Below, piece after piece: positions 32,695-41,309 of a DNA stretch of 64,000 bases (positions are counted from its first letter, which is position 1; each line of letters begins with the position of its first letter). This DNA is from Pseudomonadota bacterium. Its GTDB lineage: Bacteria; Pseudomonadota; Alphaproteobacteria; Sphingomonadales; Sphingomonadaceae. The notes beneath the pieces were generated by a model. It was not told where the DNA came from. It ran no database searches and saw nothing but the letters and a program-made list of their open reading frames with translations. Both the position numbers and the translations under genes were made by a program. Location of the stretch: NCBI GenBank assembly GCA_023389105.1, contig JAEWEY010000005.1, positions 62,001-126,000 on the forward strand, written 5' to 3'.

Positions 32695-33333
32695 TCAGGC
32701 GGTCGCCAGCTGGCGATTCCGGCGGCGGAGGGTTAGGCCGACGGCCCCGAAGCCGAGCAGCATCATCATCCACGTGCCCGGTTCGGGCACGCCTGCCGCA
32801 ACCGCATTGATCCGGACGGTGCCGACCGTCGTCCCGGCGGGCAGGTTGGCATTGAAGACGGCGCTGAACGCGCCCGATGCGGCCGACGTCAGCGTCAGCG
32901 TATTGCCGCCGACGATGTTGAACAGGCTGACGTTGCTCAGATTGTTCGTGACGCCGCCGATGGTGGTCGTCGCGCTGCCGGTGACGAGCGCCGCCGCGGA
33001 ATCGACCACGAAGTTGCCGATTGCCAGGCTGTTGCTGTTCGCGGACGTCGTGAACAGCAGGCCCGATCCGTTGTGCTGGAGCAGCAGGGCGCCGGTGCTG
33101 TCGTTCTGCGTCCCGCCGGTGATCGGGAAGCTCACGGTCGGAATGCCGGCGTTGATCGTCGCGGTCGCCGTTCCGGTCGGGGCGACGGTCAGGCCGAGCG
33201 ACGTCAGCGTCGGCGCGGCGGTCAGCGTGACCGCGGTCGTGCCGCCGACAATCGGCACGGCGTTGGCCGGCGCGGCGGTGAAGGCGGCCCCGAGGGCCAA
33301 GGGGAGAAATCCTGCTAACAGTCGCGAAGCCAT
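32695..33333 (-). CDS. PEPxxWA-CTERM sorting domain protein
   Basis: Exported protein of 212 residues. The ATG at 33333 opens a signal peptide (ASRLLAGFLPLALGAAFTAAPANA). The mature part is Thr/Ser/Ala/Val-rich beta-structured sequence without cysteine. The end is VPEPGTWMMMLLGFGAVGLTLRRRNRQ, the PEP motif, helix and basic cluster. Presumed surface or extracellular protein processed by an exosortase encoded elsewhere. Twin hairpins follow the gene. Confidence 0.8.
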   Translation of the reverse strand: MASRLLAGFLPLALGAAFTAAPANAVPIVGGTTAVTLTAAPTLTSLGLTVAPTGTATATINAGIPTVSFPITGGTQNDSTGALLLQHNGSGLLFTTSANSNSLAIGNFVVDSAAALVTGSATTTIGGVTNNLSNVSLFNIVGGNTLTLTSAASGAFSAVFNANLPAGTTVGTVRINAVAAGVPEPGTWMMMLLGFGAVGLTLRRRNRQLATA

Positions 33334-33480
33334 GGTCACATCCCTCTGTCTGGCGCCGGTTCCGCGGGGTGCGATCCGACACGCGGCAAACCGGGTGCGC
33401 GCGCGGCAGTTCCGGCGCATGCGAGGCGATTTCGTGGCTAAGTGTCTGTTTCGGCTAGTTAAACCGGATATGGTTAATGA

Positions 33481-34314
33481 TTAATCCCGTATCGCTGCCA
33501 ACGGGCGCTCCGGCCTGACGTTCGGCTCGCCTTCCGCCCGCGCAACCTGCAGCGGATAAGCCAGATACTCCCCGATCGACTGCGGCATCGTCAGTCCGGC
33601 GACGCCAACCTCCGGCCATTCCTCCGCCGCCGGCTCGTACGCCGTCCCGAACATGCGGTCCCAGACGCTCAGCCAGATGCCGAAATTGCGGTCGAAGTGC
33701 CGCTCTTCCAGCGAATGGTGGATGCGATGGAAGCGATTGTCCACGAACAGCTTCCGCAAGGGACCGAAGTGAACGTCGATTGGCGAGTGGATCGCGTAGG
33801 ACATCAGCGCGACGACGAAGGTCATCGCAACCGGCGTCGCCGGCCCGTCGACCTCGACGAGGCTGAGCGGGATGGTGATGAACAGGACGCTGAGGAAGAT
33901 CTGGACCGGGTGGCCGACGTCGTTCGCCGCGTGCAGCTCGGTCGGCGCGTGGTGCAGCGCGTGGATCGGCCAGAACCAGCGATGCTCGGCGCGGTGCCGC
34001 CAATAGGACAGGAAGTCGATCAGTGCGAGCAGGACAAGGCCCTGGATCGCCAGTCCCGCGGTTCCCAGTGGCGCAAGCAGCGACCACAGCGGGATGGTGA
34101 CCAGCGGCCGCATCCCGACGGCGTCGAGCAGCAGCCCCGTCGGCACGATCAGCGCCGCCGTCAGCACCGTCAGCAGGACGTTCATCACCACGCCCGGCAG
34201 CCGCGCTTTCAGGCTGTAGCGCTCGATCGGCCGGACCTGCTCGATCGCCGTGCACAGGCCGATCTTGGCCAGCACCGGCAATACGCCCGCACACAACAGG
34301 AAGATGAAACTCAC
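33481..34314 (-). CDS. Sterol desaturase / fatty acid hydroxylase family membrane protein
   Basis: Second family member in the window, 277 residues from a GTG at 34314 preceded by GGAG; a GTG at 34329 would place the start before that site. Histidine boxes are HRAEH, HALHH, HRIHHS and HFDRNFG, with about five hydrophobic segments. The HRIHHSLEERHFDRNFG block resembles C-5 sterol desaturase-like hydroxylases. Substrate unknown; carotenoid, hopanoid or sphingolipid are options in this lineage. Confidence 0.85.
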   Translation of the reverse strand: MSFIFLLCAGVLPVLAKIGLCTAIEQVRPIERYSLKARLPGVVMNVLLTVLTAALIVPTGLLLDAVGMRPLVTIPLWSLLAPLGTAGLAIQGLVLLALIDFLSYWRHRAEHRWFWPIHALHHAPTELHAANDVGHPVQIFLSVLFITIPLSLVEVDGPATPVAMTFVVALMSYAIHSPIDVHFGPLRKLFVDNRFHRIHHSLEERHFDRNFGIWLSVWDRMFGTAYEPAAEEWPEVGVAGLTMPQSIGEYLAYPLQVARAEGEPNVRPERPLAAIRD

Positions 34315-34409
34315 GCTTACTCCGCCCACAGGCTGCTGGGCTTACGTCTGCGTGGGTTAAATCCGCGTTGCGATCAGCGCGATTGCATCGCGGTCCCGGC
34401 GGGCAGGGA

Positions 34410-34580
34410 TCAGTCGCCCTTGTCGCCCTGGTTGCGCGGCTTCTTGTGGCTCGCGTGACGTTTCTGGTCCTGGCTCAGCGACCGCCCCTGGTCGTCGCTT
34501 TCCTTGAACCGGCCTTCGGCGTCGCGGCGCACGTAACGTTTGTCGGTGCCGGTATCGATCAATTCACGCTGGCTGCTCAT
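34410..34580 (-). CDS. 56-residue hydrophilic protein (small, easily missed)
   Basis: ATG at 34580 to TGA at 34410. The sequence is entirely hydrophilic and likely disordered: DTGTDKRYVRRDAEGRF, then SDDQGRSLSQDQKRHASH, then a Lys-rich end. This pattern of a short RYVRRD-containing protein recurs in alphaproteobacteria, often annotated as hypothetical or stress-related. GAGCG lies a few bases upstream. Confidence 0.65.
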   Translation of the reverse strand: MSSQRELIDTGTDKRYVRRDAEGRFKESDDQGRSLSQDQKRHASHKKPRNQGDKGD

Positions 34581-34746
34581 GGGGATACGCTCCTCGCAAC
34601 AATGTCACTGCGGAACGACGTTCGGCGACTCCGAAGGTTTCAACGGCTGTTTTGGCCGCGCGCCCACTAGAGGATCCGGTACGACCGCAGTGCGGTGCTG
34701 TCGCGCCTTTACGCTTCGCTTACCGTGCGTCGGCTATGACAGTCGG

Positions 34747-34995
34747 ATGCGCGCCAAGGACATTGCTCTGCCAGCCGTGATGCTCGGCCTGACTGCCGGG
34801 TACGGCTACACGCAGTTGCCGCCGGCCGCGTTTCAGTCGGCGGATCAACGCACGCGCATCGAGCAGAGGTTCTATTACTCCGGCTGCAATGAGGCGCGCG
34901 GTGCTGGCAAGGCGCCGTTGCTCGCGGGCCAGCCAGGGCATCGTTCCGATATGGATGGCGACGGCGACGGAATCGCCTGCGAACCGATCCGCTAG
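34747..34995 (+). CDS. Excalibur calcium-binding domain protein
   Basis: Exported 82-residue protein from the ATG at 34747. A short hydrophobic N-terminus is followed by a C-terminal Excalibur domain: YYSGCNEARGAGKAPL, then DMDGDGDGIACEP, whose DxDxDG loop binds calcium and whose two Cys form a disulphide. Convergent with the SNase-like gene, 1 bp apart; Excalibur domains often occur with SNase domains, so the pairing is notable. Confidence 0.83.
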   Translation: MRAKDIALPAVMLGLTAGYGYTQLPPAAFQSADQRTRIEQRFYYSGCNEARGAGKAPLLAGQPGHRSDMDGDGDGIACEPIR

Positions 34996-34996
34996 G

Positions 34997-35575
34997 TCAG
35001 CACCAGCCCTTGGTGCTTTCCGCGTCGTAGCGGCGGCCGAACCCTCGCTCGATCATCGCATCGCGGACTTCCTGACCCTTCACGAACACCTTGCGCACCG
35101 TTCGACCGCCGGCGTCGCGGAAGGGATCGCCAACGGAAACAGGTCCGGCATTCAACATGCCGAGCAGTTCGACCGCAGCGGTGATGCCGGCCGTCCGCTC
35201 CGCCTCACAGCGGTAGCCAGCGACCTTCGGCGTATCGAGCCCCGCGATCTGAATGGTTTCGCCACTCATTCGGATCGTGTCACCGTCAATGATGCAGTTC
35301 GGGCCTTGCGCCGCATAACATTGGCTGAAGCTGCGGGGCGGGGCGCCAGCATCGCCCTTCGAATAGGTGACGTAAGCCGCTGCGACGATCGCTGCGACGA
35401 TGGTCCCCGCGATCGACACCACGCCAAGCATTCCGAGCCACGTCTCCGTTTCGTCGGACCGGCGAGCGATCACCTTCGCCGGCGTCGCGATGGGCGTCCG
35501 GCGGATCGATGGACGGGGCTTGGCCGCGCCGTTCAGGTCGACGGTCGCCTTGCCGGGGTTCCAGTGCATGCTCAT
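34997..35575 (-). CDS. SNase-like membrane protein with altered active site
   Basis: Protein of 192 residues built like the one at 29959: basic N-terminus, one membrane helix (about 47-70), C-terminal SNase-like domain and final Cys. IIDGDT (95-100) is kept. The residues matching the catalytic Arg and Glu are Q109 (IQIAGLD) and K117 (DTPK); the third catalytic Arg (R158 in GGRTVRKV) remains. It is likely a poor or inactive nuclease, perhaps a binding protein. Ends 1 bp from the Excalibur gene. Confidence 0.8.
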   Translation of the reverse strand: MSMHWNPGKATVDLNGAAKPRPSIRRTPIATPAKVIARRSDETETWLGMLGVVSIAGTIVAAIVAAAYVTYSKGDAGAPPRSFSQCYAAQGPNCIIDGDTIRMSGETIQIAGLDTPKVAGYRCEAERTAGITAAVELLGMLNAGPVSVGDPFRDAGGRTVRKVFVKGQEVRDAMIERGFGRRYDAESTKGWC

Positions 35576-35611
35576 GCCGGCGAACCTAATCCGCCGGTCG
35601 TTACCGCTCCG

Positions 35612-36019
35612 TTAGCGCGCCGGCTCCCGCGAAAGGGCGAGGCCGCGGGCCTGGAACCACTCGTTGGCGCGATTGGTGAACAGGAACGCGGCAATCACGA
35701 CGAAGAGCAGGATGCTGACGAAGATCATCGCCTGTTGCGGCGACGTGTAGAAGCTGACGAGAATGCCAATCACGTTCCACACCACGTAAAGCACGCGGCC
35801 CCAAGGAAGGCCCTTCCAGATACCGACGGCGGCCGCGATGGTGACGACCGCGCCGATCGCACCCCAGATCTGCAGGAATTGCAGCGACATGTGGCTCTGC
35901 TCGAGGACCTTCTGCGCCTGCGGGTTCGAGCCCAGCGTCATCACCCCGTATAGTCCGAGCAGGGAAAAGACGCCCAGGAACCAGGCGATGATGGCGATCG
36001 ACAGCGGACGTTTACCCAT
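35612..36019 (-). CDS. Four-helix membrane protein, unknown function
   Basis: Inner-membrane protein of 135 residues with four hydrophobic helices (SIAIIAWFLGVFSLLGLYGVM, FLQIWGAIGAVVTIAAAVGIW, RVLYVVWNVIGILVSFY, AMIFVSILLFVVIAAFLF). The start MGKRPLS at 36019 is preferred. Resembles generic DoxX/DUF-type small membrane proteins, without a firm match. Divergent from the NTF2-like gene. Confidence 0.7.
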   Translation of the reverse strand: MGKRPLSIAIIAWFLGVFSLLGLYGVMTLGSNPQAQKVLEQSHMSLQFLQIWGAIGAVVTIAAAVGIWKGLPWGRVLYVVWNVIGILVSFYTSPQQAMIFVSILLFVVIAAFLFTNRANEWFQARGLALSREPAR

Positions 36020-36081
36020 GGTTCTGATGCTCCCCGTTTTCGCGCAGCCTAGCGCGGTTGTTTGCCCCGGCAACCGCCGCC

Positions 36082-36096
36082 CGTCGAAATTCGACG
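36082..36096. promoter_or_regulatory. Perfect 7-1-7 palindrome in divergent promoter region
   Basis: CGTCGAAATTCGACG is a perfect inverted repeat of 7 bp around one base, placed centrally in the 116-bp gap between divergent genes. It is a candidate operator for a dimeric regulator; no cognate regulator is in the window. Confidence 0.4.
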
Positions 36097-36135
36097 CCGC
36101 TTGCCAAAAGCGCCGCCGCAGCTACCGCTATCGCC

Positions 36136-36567
36136 ATGGCCGACTTGAACGCCGATATTGAAACGATGGAGCACCGCTTCATGCGGGGCTGGGTGAACGG
36201 CGAGAAGAAGGCGCTCAAAGCCACGACCTCGCGCAATTTCATGCTGCTGGCCGGGTCCAAGCCGCCCATGATCCTCGACCGCACCAGCTGGCTCGACGCC
36301 GCCGCCAACCGCTGGAGCTGTTCCAGCTATCGCTTCGGCGACATCTATGTCCGCAGCCTTGCTGGCGGGACTGCCGTGTTTGCCTCGCCGCTGGAAATCA
36401 AAGGGCGAATGGATGGCGCCGACTGGTCAGGCACCGTTTTCGTCACGGATATTTGGCGGCGCAGCATGACCCGCCGCGGCTGGAAGATGGTTCAACGCGT
36501 GATCACTCGACCCGACGAGGATCCGGCCCTGCCGAAAGCAATCCGCGCGCTGCAGCTCTGGAAGTGA
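36136..36567 (+). CDS. NTF2-like / DUF4440 domain protein
   Basis: Soluble 143-residue protein with the SnoaL/DUF4440 fold pattern: DIETMEHRFMRGWVNGEKKAL, KATTSRNFMLLAGSKPPMILDR, a middle of strands, and DIWRRSMTRRGWKMVQRV near the end. The ATG at 36136 follows the palindrome. The family includes enzymes and binding proteins; no specific role can be assigned. Confidence 0.75.
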   Translation: MADLNADIETMEHRFMRGWVNGEKKALKATTSRNFMLLAGSKPPMILDRTSWLDAAANRWSCSSYRFGDIYVRSLAGGTAVFASPLEIKGRMDGADWSGTVFVTDIWRRSMTRRGWKMVQRVITRPDEDPALPKAIRALQLWK

Positions 36568-36568
36568 A

Positions 36569-37057
36569 TTAGTTCTTCGCTGCAGCAGCCTGCGCTTCGG
36601 CCGCGGCTTTCACCTTGGCTGCCGCCTCGGCTTCTTCCTTCGCCTCGCGCTGCTTCTTCGCCTGCTGATACAGCTGGTACTCGCTGGACGTCGGCGTGGT
36701 CTCGAACATGCTGCCGACTTCCTGTCCTTTGGACAACCGCTGACCCATCTGCGCGGCAACCGCAGCGACCGCGATCAGGTTGACGGTCGGCTGGCCGCGA
36801 CATCCCATCGGACCGACGGTGGCGCAACTATGATCCGCGAAGCTCTCGTGGGGGTTCTTCGGCGGGCCGGCGTTACCCCGCTTCTTCAGGCGCCGGGCTT
36901 CCATCAAATCCGGGCTGATGCGGTAGCCGTCCGGCTTGACCGCGCAGACGACGATTTCATTGGGATTGGTGGTCGGCGCCTGGGGCGCGCAATCCCTGGC
37001 GGGCTGCGCCGCGGCCTCGGCGGAAAGCAGCAGGGCGACGGGCAGAGCAAGCAGCAT
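36569..37057 (-). CDS. Secreted protein with Ala/Lys-rich C-terminal helix
   Basis: Predicted exported protein of 162 residues. Signal peptide (LLALPVALLLSAEAAA) is followed by CAPQAPTTNPNEIVVCAVKPDGYRI, a two-cysteine segment, then HSCATVGPMGCRG with a second pair. The C-terminal 55 residues are a charged Ala/Glu/Lys helix. It looks like other sphingomonad periplasmic proteins with the NEIVVC motif; function unknown. Confidence 0.7.
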   Translation of the reverse strand: MLLALPVALLLSAEAAAQPARDCAPQAPTTNPNEIVVCAVKPDGYRISPDLMEARRLKKRGNAGPPKNPHESFADHSCATVGPMGCRGQPTVNLIAVAAVAAQMGQRLSKGQEVGSMFETTPTSSEYQLYQQAKKQREAKEEAEAAAKVKAAAEAQAAAAKN

Positions 37058-37073
37058 CCGGCCGTCTAGAGCC

Positions 37074-38300
37074 TCATCGGCTTTCGCCGCGATGAATGAG
37101 CGCAGCTGCCCGTCTGAACGCGACCACCTCCGCCGCCGTATATGCGCTACCCGCCGCTTTGGGTGCCGGATCGGGTACGCCCGTCACGAAATAGGCAATG
37201 CCCACACCCCGCTGCGGGTCGATCCAGAGCCCGCTTTTCAGTCCGTAGGCGTCGCCGGCATGCCCGGCATAGACAGTGCCGTTGCCGGCCAGATTGTCCG
37301 CGCACCCGGGGTTGGGCAACCGATGCGTGCCGTTGCCCGCGCTGCAGTAAAAGGTGCCATCCGTCACGCCGTTCGTGCCGTCGAAGCGCCAAACCTGGAG
37401 CAGAAGCGTGTCGACTGCGTTGGCGGATAGCAGTCGTGAGCCGTCCAGCGTGCCCCCGTTCAGAAGCATCTGACCGATGCGTGAAAGGCCGCGAGCCGAA
37501 ATGCGCAAGCCGCCTTGGGGAGAAAATAGGGAACCGTTTTCGCCCAGCTTCCAGCGGCTCAGATCGCAAGGCTCACCGCCCCTGACGAATACCGCGCATG
37601 CGGGGCGAACGCCGTGCAAATCGTCCTTGACCGGCTTGCCGTCTGCGTTGTCCAGTTCGACTGCGCGGGCGACTGCGGCGTCCGAACAGGTCGGCCAGTT
37701 GAAACAGGCGTCCAGCTTCATCGGCTCCAGCACCTCGCGGCGCATCCAGATGTCGAAGCGCTCACCGGTCACCTTCTCGATGATCGACCCGATGATCGGG
37801 TAGTTCATGTTGACGTAGGCGAAATAGCCGTCGCCCGGCCCGTGCTGCGCGTCCCAGTTGCGCGGGTCATTCAGGACGTCGCGCAATGAGCCGCCGAGCG
37901 GGACGACGTAATTGTCGTCATGCTCGCGCACCGAGGCCGTGTGCGAGAGCATCATGCCGAGTGTTATCGGCCGGTCCGGAAAGCTTGGGTTGCGCAATGG
38001 CCAGCCAAGCCAGGGCGACACGTCACTGGTGAGGTCCAGCTTGCCCTGATCGACCAGCTTCATCACGCCGATTGCGGTAACCATCTTGCTGATGGACGCC
38101 ACACGGACGGGATCGTCCGGCGTGACGCGGCGCTTTGTGGTCGGGTCGGCGTATCCGTCGGCGAAAACCCCGAGCTCGCCCATCCGGTCGAATGCGACGC
38201 CAACTTGCGCGCCGCTGATCGGCCCAGGCGCGGGAACCGTCGTGCAACCTCCGACCGACACAGACAGGGCAAACAGCAATTGCCGGGCGAGCTGGCTCAT
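37074..38300 (-). CDS. Serine hydrolase, beta-lactamase (class C-like) family lipoprotein
   Basis: Exported serine hydrolase of 408 residues. An N-terminal signal with VGGC (Cys19) suggests a lipoprotein. The catalytic SxxK is S69-I-S-K72, and YVN near 163 is the YxN motif; the GHAGDAYG near 365 takes the place of the KTG box. This is the EstB / penicillin-binding-like group acting on esters, D-peptides or beta-lactams. The ATG at 38300 overlaps the stop of the upstream channel gene (ATGA). Confidence 0.85.
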   Translation of the reverse strand: MSQLARQLLFALSVSVGGCTTVPAPGPISGAQVGVAFDRMGELGVFADGYADPTTKRRVTPDDPVRVASISKMVTAIGVMKLVDQGKLDLTSDVSPWLGWPLRNPSFPDRPITLGMMLSHTASVREHDDNYVVPLGGSLRDVLNDPRNWDAQHGPGDGYFAYVNMNYPIIGSIIEKVTGERFDIWMRREVLEPMKLDACFNWPTCSDAAVARAVELDNADGKPVKDDLHGVRPACAVFVRGGEPCDLSRWKLGENGSLFSPQGGLRISARGLSRIGQMLLNGGTLDGSRLLSANAVDTLLLQVWRFDGTNGVTDGTFYCSAGNGTHRLPNPGCADNLAGNGTVYAGHAGDAYGLKSGLWIDPQRGVGIAYFVTGVPDPAPKAAGSAYTAAEVVAFRRAAALIHRGESR

Positions 38301-38917
38301 TCCTGGTAGGCCGGCAGGGACCAGCCGCGCACGATCGCTGCGCCCCGCAGCAGGAATGCCGCAACCGCCGCAATTCCCGCAGCTATCCAGACTGGAGCTC
38401 CGGCCAGCGTCAGGCCAACGAACAGGCCTGCAGCCAAAGCGGCTGCGGTGACGTATAGCTCCGGCCGCATCAGGATCGAGGGTTCGCCCGCCAGAACGTC
38501 GCGAATGATGCCGCCCAGACAAGCGGTGAGAACACCCATGGCGAACGCCGGCACCGGGGCGACGCCGTAGGCCAGCGCCTTGGCCGAGCCATAGGTCGCG
38601 TAGGCGGCGAGCCCCGCAGCATCGAACCAGAGCAAGGCGGCACCGCTGAAGCGCTTGCGATTCATCAACCAAACGATGAGCGCCGCGACGATGCAGATGA
38701 GCAGGGTTGCATTGGTGTGGATCCAGAACACCGGCGCTCCGATCAACAGGTCGCGCAGCGTCCCGCCACCGACTCCCGTTGCCACCGCGAAAAAGAAGAA
38801 CGTCACCAACGTCTGCCGCTTCTCGGCGGCCAGGAGCGCGCCAGAAATCGCGAACACTGCGATCCCGAAATAGTCGAGCGTCACCAACAGCGACGGGATT
38901 TGCGGCGTTACCGGCAT
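38297..38917 (-). CDS. TRIC-type cation channel (UPF0126 family)
   Basis: Inner-membrane protein of 206 residues with seven hydrophobic segments in two repeats. Each repeat carries the family motif: GVGGGTLRDLL in the first, CLGGIIRDVLAGE in the second. Prokaryotic TRIC homologues are trimeric monovalent cation channels. The ATG at 38917 lies only 18 bp from the divergent phaC start. Coupled with the serine hydrolase downstream. Confidence 0.88.
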   Translation of the reverse strand: MPVTPQIPSLLVTLDYFGIAVFAISGALLAAEKRQTLVTFFFFAVATGVGGGTLRDLLIGAPVFWIHTNATLLICIVAALIVWLMNRKRFSGAALLWFDAAGLAAYATYGSAKALAYGVAPVPAFAMGVLTACLGGIIRDVLAGEPSILMRPELYVTAAALAAGLFVGLTLAGAPVWIAAGIAAVAAFLLRGAAIVRGWSLPAYQE

Positions 38918-38935
38918 CGGGCCTACATAGATCAC

Positions 38936-40708
38936 ATGGCGGACGAGACGAACAGCGGCGCGGCGATCCCGACGCTCGAGGATTGGCAGCACTGGACCCT
39001 AGTGATGGGCCGGGCCCAGCAAATGATGATGGAAGCCTGGGCCGACAGCCTGAAGAAGGACCAGCCATTCCCGGCTTGGTCGCCTGGCGCGTTTGGCTTC
39101 GCGGAGCAGCCTGGTGCTACCGATCCGATGGCGCTGATGACCGCCGGTGCGCAGGCCTGGGCCAAGGGTCTCGAGACCTGGGGCAAGATGTTGGGCGGCG
39201 TCCCCGCGGGCGCGGCGCCGGATTCCGCCAATCGCAAGGACCGCCGTTTCGCCGCGCCGGAATGGCGCGAGAACCCGATCTTCGACACCATCCGCCAGAC
39301 CTATTTGCGCGTATCTGATCAGCTGCTCGGGACCGTCGACGAAATCGAGGGGCTCGATGCGAGCAGTCGCGAGAAACTGCGCTTCGCCACGCGCAGCTTT
39401 GTCGATGCGATGAGCCCGTCCAACTTCGCCGTCACCAACCCGCAAGTGCTGAAGCGGACACTCGAAACGCGCGGAGAGAATTTGCTCAAGGGCCTCAGCA
39501 ACATGCTGAAGGACATTGCGGCGGGGCAGCTGACGCAGACCAAGCCCGGCGTTTTCGAAGTTGGCCGCAACCTGGCGATGACGCCCGGCAAGGTCGTCAA
39601 GCAGACGCCGCTGTATCAGCTGATTCAATATACGCCGACGACTGATGAGGTGCTGAAGACGCCGGTCGTCATCTTCCCGCCATGGATCAACCGCTTCTAC
39701 ATCCTCGATCTCGCGCCCGAGAAAAGCTTCGTGAAGTGGTGCGTCGACCAGGGCATTTCGCTGTTCATGGTCAGCTGGAAATCGGCGGACGAAAGCCTCG
39801 CTGATGCGACGCTCGACGATTACGTCTTGAACGGCCAGATCGACGCGATCGACACCATCCGCGACCTGCTCGGCGTCGAGGCCGTGCACGCGATCGGCTA
39901 TTGCGTTGCCGGTACGACGCTCGCTGCGACGCTGGCTTACCTCGAGGCGAAGAAGCAGGCCGACAAGGTGAAGTCGGCGACCTTCTTCACCGCACAGGTG
40001 GACTTCAGCGAGGCAGGAGACCTCAAGCTTTTCCTGGGCGACGAGACGATGGGTCTGCTCCAGCAGCTTACGGCGGAGAAGGGTTATCTCGACGGTCGCT
40101 ACATGGCCGCGACGTTCAACCTGCTTCGCGGCCGCGATCTCATCTGGAATTACGTGGTCAATAATTACCTGCTGGGCGAGGAGCCGCCGCCGTTCGACTT
40201 GCTGCACTGGAACAGCGACACGACCAACCTGCCGGCTGGCTGGCACCGCGACTATCTCGAGACGCTCTACAAGGGGAACAAGCTGGCGGAAAAAGGCGGC
40301 ATCAAAGTCGCCGAAACGCCGGTCGACATCGATGCGGTGAAGACGCCAGCCTACGTGCAGGCCGGGCGCGAAGACCATATCGCGCCGCCTCAAAGCGTGT
40401 GGAAAATCATGAACCATTTCGCGGGACCGAAGCGGTTCCTGCTAGCCGGATCAGGCCATATCGCCGGCGTTGTAAACCCGCCCGCAGCACAGAAGTATCA
40501 ATACTGGGTCAACGACAAGGACGCACCTTCGCTTGACGCCTTCATCGAGAGCGCGATCGAACATCCGGGGTCGTGGTGGCCAGACTGGATCGAATGGTTG
40601 CGCAAACAGGACGGCGAGACCGTGAAGGTGGAGGGCGCGCGCATTCCCGGGCAGGGTAAGCTCAAGGCGATCGAGGATGCGCCGGGTAGCTACGTGAAGG
40701 CGCGTTAG
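38936..40708 (+). CDS. phaC: Class I polyhydroxyalkanoate synthase
   Basis: Polymerises (R)-3-hydroxyacyl-CoA into PHA at the granule surface. The 590-residue length fits class I. The catalytic Cys is in the lipase-like box GYCVAGT (about residue 323), the Asp in GREDHIA (about 479) and the His in GSGHIAGVVNPP (about 508). The N-terminal about 200 residues are the usual helical domain (VMGRAQQMMMEAW). The ATG at 38936 leaves almost no 5' space before the divergent TRIC gene. The phasin gene is 8 kb away at 47029. Confidence 0.95.
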   Translation: MADETNSGAAIPTLEDWQHWTLVMGRAQQMMMEAWADSLKKDQPFPAWSPGAFGFAEQPGATDPMALMTAGAQAWAKGLETWGKMLGGVPAGAAPDSANRKDRRFAAPEWRENPIFDTIRQTYLRVSDQLLGTVDEIEGLDASSREKLRFATRSFVDAMSPSNFAVTNPQVLKRTLETRGENLLKGLSNMLKDIAAGQLTQTKPGVFEVGRNLAMTPGKVVKQTPLYQLIQYTPTTDEVLKTPVVIFPPWINRFYILDLAPEKSFVKWCVDQGISLFMVSWKSADESLADATLDDYVLNGQIDAIDTIRDLLGVEAVHAIGYCVAGTTLAATLAYLEAKKQADKVKSATFFTAQVDFSEAGDLKLFLGDETMGLLQQLTAEKGYLDGRYMAATFNLLRGRDLIWNYVVNNYLLGEEPPPFDLLHWNSDTTNLPAGWHRDYLETLYKGNKLAEKGGIKVAETPVDIDAVKTPAYVQAGREDHIAPPQSVWKIMNHFAGPKRFLLAGSGHIAGVVNPPAAQKYQYWVNDKDAPSLDAFIESAIEHPGSWWPDWIEWLRKQDGETVKVEGARIPGQGKLKAIEDAPGSYVKAR

Positions 40709-40712
40709 GCGC

Positions 40713-41309
40713 TCAGCAGTTCTCGTATTTCCAGTTTCGCCTCTTGCCTTCGGATAGCCATTCGATCGCCGTCGCGATGCGCCTGGCGCGCGTGGCATCC
40801 TGTTTTGCGTCGGCAACCCATTCGAGATATTCGCGCCGGCAGCTCGGGGAGAAGCCGTCCAGTGTCGCCTTCGCAGCCGGTGCCTGGTCGAGCGCGGCAG
40901 CAAAGGCTGGATGCAGTTCCGGCGCCGGCTTGGGCTCATGCTTTGTCTTGCGTGAAGCTGGAGCCGTGACCGCAAGGGCCGCCGCCTCCTTGATCAGCGC
41001 GTCGAGCTCTGCATCGGACGGCAGATCATCAACAGACTTCAACTGCCCGAATTGACCCATCGCCCCAGCCTTCGCCGAACCGTCGCCAATCTCCTGCCCG
41101 CGCCAGAAATTGAGCGCCGCATGTCCCTTGAAGGCGGCCATGACGATCAGGATCTTCCCGTTCAGCGTAAAGCTCGGCGCGCTCCATTTCATCGCTTCCT
41201 CGGCCTCGGGAACCGCGGCATGAACGCGCTCGCGGATCTTCTTCAGGATCGGCCGCGCGAACGGCGCCGCCTTCTCGATGTAGGCGTCGATCCGCGGTTC
41301 GCGGGTCAC
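40713..41309 (-). CDS. DUF1801 / YdeI family protein
   Basis: Cytosolic protein of 198 residues. The N-terminal DUF1801 part (ILKKIRERVHAAVPEAEEAMKWSAPSFTLNGK) is followed by the YdeI-type C-terminal helices (FSPSCRREYLEWVADAKQDATRARRIATAIEWLSEGK). The GTG start at 41309 overlaps the stop of the small membrane protein upstream. Function uncertain. The other YdeI relative is at 29341. Confidence 0.82.
   Translation of the reverse strand: MTREPRIDAYIEKAAPFARPILKKIRERVHAAVPEAEEAMKWSAPSFTLNGKILIVMAAFKGHAALNFWRGQEIGDGSAKAGAMGQFGQLKSVDDLPSDAELDALIKEAAALAVTAPASRKTKHEPKPAPELHPAFAAALDQAPAAKATLDGFSPSCRREYLEWVADAKQDATRARRIATAIEWLSEGKRRNWKYENC

Noticed and set aside
34581..34660. EcfG-type general-stress promoter (GGAAC-N16/17-CGTT) near the 56-residue gene
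   Set aside because: GGAAC-like elements were present but the spacing was wrong on both strands.
38999..40417. Minus-strand 472-codon frame opposite phaC
   Set aside because: Shadow of phaC; no protein-like motifs.
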